From Pseudomonadota bacterium (GTDB lineage: Bacteria; Myxococcota_A; Polyangia; Polyangiales; Polyangiaceae): a stretch of 6,772 nt of DNA. The translations under genes and the position numbers were made by a program. Location: the NCBI GenBank assembly GCA_023411445.1, contig JAEYOT010000254.1, forward strand, positions 1-6,772, written 5' to 3'. The notes below the pieces were generated by a model. That model was not told the DNA's origin. It saw only the letters and a list, made by a program, of their open reading frames with translations, and ran no database searches. Below, one piece after another: positions 1 through 6,045 of the stretch; the first letter of the stretch is position 1, and each line of letters starts with the position of its first letter.

Positions 1-1158
1 CCGGAAGGCGGCAGCGGCGGCGCCAGCGCCGGCACCGGCGGTGGCGGCGGCAGCGGCGGCGGTGTGACCAACACCGAAGGCCCGTGCGACATCTACAACA
101 AGGCCGGCAACACCTGCGTCGCTGCGTACAGCACCGTGCGTCGCTTGCTCAGCACGTACACGGGCCCGCTGTACCAGGTCCGCAAGGGCGGCGCGAAGCC
201 GAATCAGGGCTCGGGCGGCATGACGATGGACATCGGCATCCTCCCCAACGGCTTCGCTAACGCCGCCGCGCACAAGGCGTTCTGCGGCGAGGAGGATTAC
301 TGCACCTTCTCCAAGCTCTACGATCAGTCGGGCAAAGAGAATCACCTCACGGTCGCCAAGCGCGGCTGTTACGGCTGTAGCGAGCCACAGCAGCAGTGCA
401 GCTCCTGCACGGACACGGCGTGCGAGAACAACAACGAGACGGAAGCCAACAAGACGATCACGGTCGGCGGCAACACCGTCTACACCGTGCACATGAAGGT
501 GAAGGAAGGCTACCGCAACAACGGCACCGCTTGGCCGACGGACGCGCCGCCCGCCAAGGACATGCCGCGCGGCAACCCTGCGAACGGCCAGGGCGTGTAC
601 ATGGTGGCAGAAGGTAAGGGTCGCCGCCCGGACGCCGCCACTGCCTGCTGCTGGAACTTCGGCAACGTGTCGAACAACAACTGCTATGGCCCCAGCGGTC
701 AGATGAACGCGCTGATGCTGGGCAATGGCTACTGGGGCAAGGGCGCCGGCAATGGCCCCTGGTTCATGGGTGACTTCGAGGCGGGCGTCTGGGCCGGCGG
801 CACCAAGGGTAGGCTCGGCATGCCCGGCGAGCCGTACGACACGAACACTATGCTGCCGTCGATGACCATGGACTTCGCGTTCGGCGTGCTGAAGACGAGG
901 CCGAACAACTACGCCATCCGCTACGCGGACGCGACCACGGGCATGCTCAACACGGCCTACGATGGCGCTGCGCCGGACGTTTTCCAGGGTGACGGCGTGT
1001 GGCAGATGTCCGGTGGCATCGCGCTCGGCATCGGCGGCGACAACAGCAACCACGCCAGCGGCACCTTCTTGGAAGGCGCCATCACCAACAGCCGCCCGTC
1101 GAACGAGACGGATGAAGCCGTGCACGCGAACGTCAAGGCCATCGGATACGGCAAGTAG
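1..1158 (+). CDS. GH54 (AbfB-type) alpha-L-arabinofuranosidase, 5'-partial, with N-terminal Gly-rich linker
   Basis: Predicted secreted enzyme that removes terminal L-arabinofuranosyl groups from arabinan or arabinoxylan. The reading frame is open from base 1, which encodes a Gly/Ser/Ala/Thr linker, so the GTG at 64 is probably not the start; the real start and export signal lie upstream. Numbering residues from that GTG, the family pattern is clear: GPCDIY near 6-11, YDQSG 86-90, GYRNN 149-153, ACCWNFGN 194-201, GPWFMGDFE 231-239 and LGIGGDNSN 321-329. By alignment from memory with fungal AbfB (nucleophile Glu221, acid/base Asp297 in the Aspergillus kawachii enzyme), the catalytic residues are Glu239 and Asp326. 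The structural cysteine pairs of fungal GH54 are matched by C8/C18, C74/C80 and vicinal C195-C196. The protein ends right after the catalytic domain, so the C-terminal arabinose-binding CBM42 of fungal enzymes is absent. Extra cysteines (102, 105, 112, 115, 120) fill a loop. The downstream lipoprotein gene begins within 10 bp. Family assignment is strong; lipoprotein versus free secretion is not visible. Confidence 0.9.
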   Translation, partial: PEGGSGGASAGTGGGGGSGGGVTNTEGPCDIYNKAGNTCVAAYSTVRRLLSTYTGPLYQVRKGGAKPNQGSGGMTMDIGILPNGFANAAAHKAFCGEEDYCTFSKLYDQSGKENHLTVAKRGCYGCSEPQQQCSSCTDTACENNNETEANKTITVGGNTVYTVHMKVKEGYRNNGTAWPTDAPPAKDMPRGNPANGQGVYMVAEGKGRRPDAATACCWNFGNVSNNNCYGPSGQMNALMLGNGYWGKGAGNGPWFMGDFEAGVWAGGTKGRLGMPGEPYDTNTMLPSMTMDFAFGVLKTRPNNYAIRYADATTGMLNTAYDGAAPDVFQGDGVWQMSGGIALGIGGDNSNHASGTFLEGAITNSRPSNETDEAVHANVKAIGYGK

Positions 1159-1161
1159 GAG
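1157..1161 (+). promoter_or_regulatory. Ribosome binding site AGGAG deciding the lipoprotein start
   Basis: AGGAG overlaps the TAG stop codon of the arabinofuranosidase and lies 6 nt upstream of the GTG at 1168. That spacing favours 1168 over the GTG at 1165 and suggests translational coupling of the two genes. Confidence 0.6.
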
Positions 1162-1167
1162 CAAGTG

Positions 1168-2022
1168 GTGATCGCAAAATCCAAGTTGGGACGCGCCGCG
1201 CTGCTGAGCGCGGGCCCCGTGTTGATCTCGATGTCAGTGCTCGCCTGCGGCGGCTACGATCCGCCCACCAAGGACACGCCCGGTGCAGCCGGCAGCAGCC
1301 AGCAGGGCGGCAGCGATAGCGGCACGGCCGGCACGCCCGCTGCCGGCACGGGCGGCAGCGATACCGCAGGCGGCACCGGTGGTACCGGTGGCGGTCAGGG
1401 TGGCAGCGGCGGCACGGGCAGCTTCGGCGAGCTCCCGTGCCCGGAGCAGGTGCCGACGGACACGACGTGCGGCGGTGACATCGCTGGCACCTGGGCGGCT
1501 ACCTCGTGCCCGCTCACCGTGACGGGTCAGGTGAACATGCAGGGACTCGGCCTCGGCTGCCAAACCGGGACCATCACGTCCGGCTCGCTCAAGATCACGG
1601 AGGGCCTCACGCTGGGCGCCGACGGCAAGTTCACGGACACCACGCGCCTCACGGGCGAGCAAGTGCTCGAGCTTCCCGCCTCGTGCCTCACCGTGTCCGG
1701 CGCCACGACGACGTGCGACCGCGTCAAGGATCCGTTCGCAACCACGCTCGGCTACAAGAACGTGGACTGCGTGGACAACGAAGAGACCGGCGGCTGCACC
1801 TGCCAAGCGGAGATCGATCAGGTGGGCGGCCTTGCCCTGGTGTCGCTCGCTTCACCAGACAAGGGCTCCTTCAAGACCGAGGGCGGCGTGCTGACCTTGA
1901 CCAATGAGGGCGAGGACGCGGAGTACAACTACTGCGTCGCTGACAGCACCCTCGCGGTCACGGTGAAGACCGTGGGCAAGACGGGCGCCGTCAACGGCAC
2001 CATCGTCCTGCAGAAGAAGTAA
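1168..2022 (+). CDS. Cys-rich lipoprotein of unknown function with Gly-rich linker
   Basis: Putative lipoprotein, about 284 residues. It has a basic N-terminus (KSKLGR), a hydrophobic stretch and a lipobox, S-V-L-A-C, with the lipidated Cys at residue 27. A linker of about 58 residues made almost only of Gly, Ser, Thr, Ala and Gln follows. The folded part (about 90-284) opens with CGGDIAGTW, is rich in short Thr/Val/Leu strand-like segments and has ten cysteines, an even number compatible with disulfides. I recognise no catalytic motif. The look is that of the many Polyangiales outer-membrane lipoproteins with an IxGTW start, but this is recollection, not a search. Two adjacent GTG codons (1165, 1168) could start it. 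AGGAG at 1157-1161 lies 6 nt before 1168 but only 3 nt before 1165, so 1168 is preferred. The gene follows the arabinofuranosidase by 9 bp and is probably co-transcribed, suggesting a surface role in polysaccharide use; that role is inference. Confidence 0.8.
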   Translation: MIAKSKLGRAALLSAGPVLISMSVLACGGYDPPTKDTPGAAGSSQQGGSDSGTAGTPAAGTGGSDTAGGTGGTGGGQGGSGGTGSFGELPCPEQVPTDTTCGGDIAGTWAATSCPLTVTGQVNMQGLGLGCQTGTITSGSLKITEGLTLGADGKFTDTTRLTGEQVLELPASCLTVSGATTTCDRVKDPFATTLGYKNVDCVDNEETGGCTCQAEIDQVGGLALVSLASPDKGSFKTEGGVLTLTNEGEDAEYNYCVADSTLAVTVKTVGKTGAVNGTIVLQKK

Positions 2023-2024
2023 CA

Positions 2025-2042
2025 GGCTCGGGCAGACGAGCC
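2025..2042 (+). terminator. Small hairpin just after the lipoprotein stop codon
   Basis: GGCTCG (2025-2030) pairs with CGAGCC (2037-2042) around a 6-nt loop, two bases after the TAA stop. An alternative fold pairs TCGGGC (2028-2033) with GCCCGA (2040-2045). There is no T-run after it, so on its own it is a weak terminator. It may act with the larger hairpin that follows. Confidence 0.35.
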
Positions 2043-2048
2043 CGAAGG

Positions 2049-2093
2049 ACGCTCCGGAGCCGCGCGACGGCTTCCGGAGCGTTCGCGCATTTT
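2049..2093 (+). terminator. Strong stem-loop between convergent operons, likely transcription terminator
   Basis: An imperfect inverted repeat at 2049-2062 / 2068-2082 forms a 14-bp stem with one bulged T (2073) and a 5-nt loop. A short T-run (TTTT, 2090-2093) lies 7 nt beyond the stem on the + strand. Another small stem, CGCGC (2084-2088) with GCGCG (2095-2099), has the T-run in its loop. The position between two converging stop codons (2022 on +, 2101 on -) fits a terminator shared by both operons. The T-run is short and displaced, so efficiency is uncertain, and no T-run serves the - strand direction. Confidence 0.6.
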
Positions 2094-2100
2094 GGCGCGC

Positions 2101-3702
2101 TTACGGCAGCGCCTTGATCGCCTCACGCTCGATGGCGAGGCCCGCGCGGTGGCGCGCGAAGAAGGCAGCGAAGCCGGCGATGTCCTGCTGGCTCGGCCGC
2201 ACCGCTTCACCCATGCTCGAGGCGATCAGCGAATCCAGGTAGTCCGCCAGCGGCTGCGTAACGCCGCTCTTCATGTAGGCGGCCAAGAGCGCCATGCCCC
2301 AAGCGCCGCCTTCACCGGCGGTAGCGGGCACGCTGACCGGCACGCCGAGCGCGGCGGCCATCATGCGCTGGCCGGTGTCCCCACCTTTGAAGAAGCCGCC
2401 ATGCCCGCGGATCTCCTCGACCACGACGCCCTCACCTTCCGTGAGCACATCCAACCCGGCGCGCACGCCGCAGAGCGCCGCGTAGTACGTCGCGCGCATG
2501 AAGTTGGGCAGCGTGAGCTTGCTGTTCTGCCCGCGTACGAAGAGCGGCCGCCCTTCGCTGAAGCCGGTCACGTGCTCACCGGACACGTAGTTGATGGCGA
2601 GCAAGCCGCCCGCGTCCGGCTCGCCCTGCAGCGCCAGCGGCAGGAGCTTCTCGTAGAGCTCGTCCGGCGAGCGCTCGCTCCCGAGGGCTCGGCTGACCTC
2701 GCCGAAGAGGGCCATCCACACGTCGAGATCCGAAGAGCCGTTGTTGGCGTGCGCCATCGCCACCGGCTTGCCGTCGGGCGTGACCACGATGTCCAGCTCT
2801 TCGTGCACGCGCGACAGGCTCTTTTCCAGAACGATCATCGCGAACACGGAGGTGCCGGCGGACACGTTGCCCGAGCGGGGCCGCACCGCGTTGGTCGCCA
2901 CCATGCCGGTGCCGGCGTCGCCCTCGGGCGGGCACAGCGGCACGCCGGGCGCGAGCTGGCCCGTTGGGTCCAGCAGCTTGGCGCCCTCGGGGCGGAGCTT
3001 GCCAGCGGGGCGACCAGCGGGCAGCACTGCGGGCAAGATGTCGCGCAGCTTCCAGCCGAGCTTGCGCGGCGCGAGCACGGCCTCGAGCTTGGCCAAGCGC
3101 GCGGCGTCAAAGTCGCCGGTTTGCGGATCGATCGGGAACATGCCCGACGCTTCGCCCACCCCGAGCACGTGCTGGCCGGTGAGCTGTGCGTGCACATAGC
3201 CAGCCAGCGTGGTGAGGCGCGCGATGCGCGGCACGTGCGGCTGCTGCTCCAGGATCGACTGGTACAGGTGCGCGATGCTCCAGCGCTGGGGCACCGCAAA
3301 GTCCAGCAAAGGGGTCAGCTCTGCGCAGGCTTGGCCGGTGATGTTGTTGCGCCAGGTACGGAACGGGACGAGCAGGTTCCCTTCCGCGTCCAGCGCGAGG
3401 TAGCCGTGCATCATGCCGCTCACGCCGAGCGCCCCGAGCCGCGTGAGCTCGACCGAGTAGCGCGCACGCACGTCCCGCACCAGCGAGGCGTAGCAGGCGG
3501 CGAGGCCCGACCACACGCTGGCCATGTCGTACGTCCACACGCCGCCTTCCAGCTTGTTCTCCCAGGCGTGGGAGCCAGCCGCGAGCGGCGTGCCATCGGA
3601 CGCGATCAGCGCGGCCTTGATACGGGTGGAGCCTAGCTCGATGCCGAGCAGCGCCTCACCGGATGCGATGAGCCGCGCCGCGTTGCCTTCAGCTGAAGTC
3701 AC
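2101..3702 (-). CDS. FGGY-family carbohydrate kinase (XylB-like), probable L-ribulokinase
   Basis: ATP-dependent sugar kinase of 533 residues, last gene of the arabinose operon. By position it most likely phosphorylates L-ribulose to L-ribulose-5-phosphate in the cytoplasm, since no other kinase is present. The N-terminal FGGY domain begins with [10 protein letters not shown] (20-29), the first phosphate-binding motif. A substrate-pocket segment [11 protein letters not shown] (95-105) and TWRNN (116-120) follow. The catalytic base appears to be Asp262 in EGDAGTGM. The C-terminal domain has SAGTSVF (281-287), GHGGFFKGG (433-441) and [13 protein letters not shown] (463-475), matching the usual second FGGY signature and adenosine-binding region. 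It resembles xylulokinase (COG1070) more than classical AraB, so D-xylulokinase activity cannot be excluded. Glu22 stands where most FGGY kinases have Asp in the first motif. Start is GTG at 3702, preceded at 4 nt by GAGAGGG overlapping the araD stop region; the gap to araD is 9 bp. Confidence 0.88.
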   Translation of the reverse strand: MTSAEGNAARLIASGEALLGIELGSTRIKAALIASDGTPLAAGSHAWENKLEGGVWTYDMASVWSGLAACYASLVRDVRARYSVELTRLGALGVSGMMHGYLALDAEGNLLVPFRTWRNNITGQACAELTPLLDFAVPQRWSIAHLYQSILEQQPHVPRIARLTTLAGYVHAQLTGQHVLGVGEASGMFPIDPQTGDFDAARLAKLEAVLAPRKLGWKLRDILPAVLPAGRPAGKLRPEGAKLLDPTGQLAPGVPLCPPEGDAGTGMVATNAVRPRSGNVSAGTSVFAMIVLEKSLSRVHEELDIVVTPDGKPVAMAHANNGSSDLDVWMALFGEVSRALGSERSPDELYEKLLPLALQGEPDAGGLLAINYVSGEHVTGFSEGRPLFVRGQNSKLTLPNFMRATYYAALCGVRAGLDVLTEGEGVVVEEIRGHGGFFKGGDTGQRMMAAALGVPVSVPATAGEGGAWGMALLAAYMKSGVTQPLADYLDSLIASSMGEAVRPSQQDIAGFAAFFARHRAGLAIEREAIKALP

Positions 3703-3711
3703 GCATCCCTC

Positions 3712-4410
3712 TCACTTCTGGCCGTAGTAGGCGCCCTTGCCGTGCTTGCGCTCGTAGTGCTTGCGGATGAGCCGCTCCGGTAGCCGCTCGGCGGCGGGGT
3801 TGAGCGAGCGCGTCACGAACGCCATGCGCGCGAGCTCTTCCAGCACCGCGGCGTTGTCCACCGCCTTCTCCGGCGTCGCGCCCCAGGCGAACACGCCGTG
3901 GCCTGCGACCAGCACCATCGGCGTGACCAGCGGGTCGCGCGTCTTGAAGCACTCCAAGATCTGATTACCGGTCTCGATCTCGTAGTCCCGCTCGACCGCC
4001 TCGTCCGTCATCACCTCGGTGCAGGGCACGTCCTCGTTCAAGTGATCGGCGTGCGTGGTGCCGTAGATCGGGATCGGCAGCTTGGCCTGCGCCCAGCCGG
4101 TGGCATACGTGGAGTGCGTGTGGACCACGCCGCCGATGCCCTTCCACGCGCGGTACAGCACCAAATGCGTGGGCGTGTCCGACGAGGGGCGCAGCTTGCC
4201 CTCCACGACGCGGCCGGACAGATCCAACACCACCAGATCCTCCGCGGTGAGCTTGGCGTAGGGCACGCCGCTCGGCTTGATCGCCATCACGCCACGCGCG
4301 GCGTCGAACGCCGAGACGTTGCCGAAAGTTTGGATGGCGAGGCCGCGCTGGGGCACCTCCATGTTGGCGGCCCAAGCGCGCTCCTTCAGCTCTCGATACG
4401 GCGATGACAT
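3712..4410 (-). CDS. araD: L-ribulose-5-phosphate 4-epimerase
   Basis: Class II aldolase-family enzyme that converts L-ribulose-5-phosphate to D-xylulose-5-phosphate, the step that feeds arabinose carbon into the pentose phosphate pathway. Its 232 residues match the 231 of the E. coli enzyme, and it aligns throughout: TFGNVSAFD (28-36), IKPSGVPY (44-51), SSDTPTH (76-82), VVHTHS (95-100), GTTHAD (117-122), ETGNQI (146-151), GHGVFAWG (170-177) and the C-terminal KHGKGAYYGQK. The zinc ligands are His97, His99 and His171. Asp122 corresponds to the catalytic Asp120 of E. coli, and a Tyr at 228/229 corresponds to Tyr229. The motif VEGKLRPSSDTPTH is typical of true AraD rather than of the fuculose aldolase branch. 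The ATG start lies 4 bp after the araA stop codon, with a weak GGTGA-like ribosome site inside the end of araA, so translational coupling is likely. Confidence 0.96.
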   Translation of the reverse strand: MSSPYRELKERAWAANMEVPQRGLAIQTFGNVSAFDAARGVMAIKPSGVPYAKLTAEDLVVLDLSGRVVEGKLRPSSDTPTHLVLYRAWKGIGGVVHTHSTYATGWAQAKLPIPIYGTTHADHLNEDVPCTEVMTDEAVERDYEIETGNQILECFKTRDPLVTPMVLVAGHGVFAWGATPEKAVDNAAVLEELARMAFVTRSLNPAAERLPERLIRKHYERKHGKGAYYGQK

Positions 4411-4414
4411 CGCT

Positions 4415-5959
4415 TCACCGCTTGAGTTGGAAGGCGATGTCGTTCCAGCGCAGCTCGTTGCGCAGGGCGTGCAGGTCCAGGTTCTGACCGATGTGGATCA
4501 CTTCCAGCCCGGTCATCCCCGCGAAATCCTGCCACTCGCCAGCGCTGACGGCTTGGCAGAAGGCCGCGTGGTGCGCGCCGCCCGCCTCGATCCACGCTGC
4601 TGCGCTGCGCTTGAGATCCGGACGCGGGATCCACACAGCCCGCGCCGTCGGCAGCTTGGGCATCGGCTGCGGCGGGCTCACCACGTCCAGCTCGGCCACG
4701 ATCAGACGCATGCGGCCGCCCACGTCCACGAGCGTCGCGTTCACGGCGGCGCCGGGTCGCGCGTCGAACACCAGCCGCGCCGGATCCGCCTTGTCACCGA
4801 TATCCAGCGGGTGCACCTCGAGCCGCGGCTTGCCGTCCGCGATGGATGGACACACCTCGAGCATGTGCGCGCCGAGCACGCGCTCCCTGCCCTTCGTGAA
4901 GTCGTACGTGTAGTCCTCCATGAACGACACGCCGCCGGGACGGCCCGCTGTCATCACTTTGCCGAGGCGCACCAGCGCGGCGGTCTTCCAGTCGCCCTCG
5001 GCGCCGAAGCCGTAGCCGGCTGCCATCAGCCGCTGGCAGGCCAAGCCGGGCAGCTGCTTGAGCCCGTGCAAATCCTCGAACGTGGTGGTGAAGGCGCCGA
5101 AGCCGCCGCGCTCCAGGAAGGCGCGCATGGCGATCTCTTGTCGGGCCGCGTGGCGCAGGCACTCATGCTGGTCACCCCCGGGCCGGAGCGACGCCGAGAC
5201 GGCGTAGCTGTCCTGGTACTCCGCGACCAGGCGCTCCACCTCGGCGTCTGAAACCTCAGCGATCAGGGCCGCCAGGTCCCCCACGCCGTAGCCGTTGATG
5301 GACCAGCCGAGCTGAATCTGCGCCTCCACGCGATCGCCACCGGTGACCGCGACCTCGCGCATGTTCATGCCGCCGAAGCGAGCGATCTTCAGCCGGCGCG
5401 ACTCGGCCAACCCGAGCGCCGAGCGAGCCCAGCCAGCCAGCTCGTCGGCCACGTCTTCATCCTGCCAGTGGCCGACGACGATCTTCCGATTCAAGCGCAG
5501 GCGCGCGCCGATGAACCCGTACTCCCGGTCGCCGTGGGCGGACTGGTTCAGGTTCATGAAGTCCATGTCGATTTCTGCCCACGGCAGCTCACGATTGAAC
5601 TGCGTGTGCAGGTGCGCGAGCGGCTTTTGCAGCCGCGTGAGCCCGCCGATCCACATCTTGGCGGGCGAGAACGTGTGCATCCAGGTGACGACGCCGATGC
5701 AGCGCGCCTCCGCGTTCGCCTCCAGCATCACGTCCTGAATGGCCTCAGGGCCAGTCAGCACCGGTTTCCACACTAGCTTGGCCGGCAGCCGGCCCGAGCC
5801 GTCGAGCGCCGCAGCGATGTGCTGCGAGTTGCGCGCGACCTGCTCCAGGGCCTTGGGGCCATACAGGTGCTGGCTCCCAGTGAGAAACCAAATCTCTCGT
5901 TGTTCTTCCCCACCGCCTGCGTTCGTCATCTGTGGCTCGCTTATTAGCGCCTGGCTCAT
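4415..5959 (-). CDS. araA: L-arabinose isomerase
   Basis: Cytoplasmic metal-dependent isomerase converting L-arabinose to L-ribulose, first step of the pathway and first gene of the operon. With the ATG at 5959 it has 514 residues, close to the usual 500. Recognisable blocks are EIWFLTGSQHLYG (22-34), WMHTFSPAKMW (93-103), HTQFN (118-122), DMDFMNLNQSAHG (131-143), GHWQD, FTTTFEDLHGLKQLPG, GAEGDWKTA, SFMEDYTYDF, GAHMLEVCPSI and EAGGAHHAAF. Comparison with E. coli AraA (Glu306, Glu333, His350, His450) gives metal ligands Glu321, Glu348, His365 and His464. The frame also allows TTG at 5977 and ATG at 5929. I prefer 5959 because GGCGAG lies 8 nt upstream and the predicted transcription start near 5989 would leave too short a leader for 5977. 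The ATG at 5929 would still retain the whole domain and remains possible. Expression is probably controlled by the operator inside its promoter. Confidence 0.95.
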   Translation of the reverse strand: MSQALISEPQMTNAGGGEEQREIWFLTGSQHLYGPKALEQVARNSQHIAAALDGSGRLPAKLVWKPVLTGPEAIQDVMLEANAEARCIGVVTWMHTFSPAKMWIGGLTRLQKPLAHLHTQFNRELPWAEIDMDFMNLNQSAHGDREYGFIGARLRLNRKIVVGHWQDEDVADELAGWARSALGLAESRRLKIARFGGMNMREVAVTGGDRVEAQIQLGWSINGYGVGDLAALIAEVSDAEVERLVAEYQDSYAVSASLRPGGDQHECLRHAARQEIAMRAFLERGGFGAFTTTFEDLHGLKQLPGLACQRLMAAGYGFGAEGDWKTAALVRLGKVMTAGRPGGVSFMEDYTYDFTKGRERVLGAHMLEVCPSIADGKPRLEVHPLDIGDKADPARLVFDARPGAAVNATLVDVGGRMRLIVAELDVVSPPQPMPKLPTARAVWIPRPDLKRSAAAWIEAGGAHHAAFCQAVSAGEWQDFAGMTGLEVIHIGQNLDLHALRNELRWNDIAFQLKR

Positions 5960-5995
5960 GTATCGTTCTCGCCGCAATTAGACGCCAATGGACTT

Positions 5996-6024
5996 ATTGT
6001 GAACGTTCACATTTCAAGTGTCAA
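5996..6024 (-). promoter_or_regulatory. Predicted araA promoter (-35 and -10)
   Basis: Read on the - strand, a perfect -35 box TTGACA (6024-6019) is followed by a 17-bp spacer and CACAAT (6001-5996), matching 4 of 6 bases of the -10 consensus. Transcription would begin near 5989, giving a leader of about 30 nt with GGCGAG before the ATG at 5959. The operator palindrome covers the spacer end and part of the -10 box, so a bound repressor would exclude RNA polymerase. This is a prediction from consensus matching. Confidence 0.65.
5998..6011. promoter_or_regulatory. LacI-family operator, perfect 14-bp palindrome TGTGAACGTTCACA
   Basis: A perfect inverted repeat centred on a CpG between 6004 and 6005, the classical shape of a LacI-family operator. 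It sits 35 bp before the regulator's start and overlaps the -10 region of the araA promoter, so it can serve both directions: repression of araADK and autoregulation. It differs from the corresponding core of the symmetric lac operator, TGTGAGCGCTCACA, at one base per half-site. It is not a CRP site, because the TGTGA and TCACA halves are separated by 4 rather than 6 bases. Confidence 0.8.
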
Positions 6025-6045
6025 GCCATAGGTAGCGCTCCTTCC

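Noticed and set aside
64..66. GTG at 64 as the start of the arabinofuranosidase
   Set aside because: The frame is open and linker-like from base 1, there is no ribosome site before 64, and a start here would leave a secreted-type, disulfide-rich enzyme without an export signal.
1270..1425. Possible tandem DNA repeat in the Gly-rich region
   Set aside because: The repetition of GGC/GGT/ACC/AGC codons encodes a low-complexity Gly/Ser/Thr linker with irregular units; it is a protein linker rather than a CRISPR or an independent repeat.
1234..1806. 190-codon frame on the - strand opposite the lipoprotein
   Set aside because: An Ala/Arg-rich shadow of the Gly-rich linker and GC-rich codons, with no motif.
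2092..3636. Long open frame of 514 codons on the + strand opposite the kinase gene
   Set aside because: Its protein is dominated by Arg, His, Ala and Gly with no domain motif, and it lies exactly antisense to a well-conserved FGGY kinase. This is the usual shadow of GC-rich codon bias.
4277..5251. Open frame of 324 codons on the + strand across araD and araA
   Set aside because: Antisense to two recognised enzymes and spanning their boundary; composition is biased and no family pattern is visible.
5998..6011. CRP/FNR-type binding site
   Set aside because: The TGTGA and TCACA halves are separated by 4 bases, not the 6 of a CRP site; the central CpG and neighbouring regulator fit a LacI-family operator.
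5997..6032. Promoter for the LacI-family gene on the + strand
   Set aside because: TTGTGA or TTCACA could serve as a -35 box, but I find no reasonable -10 hexamer at acceptable spacing, so no specific promoter is called.
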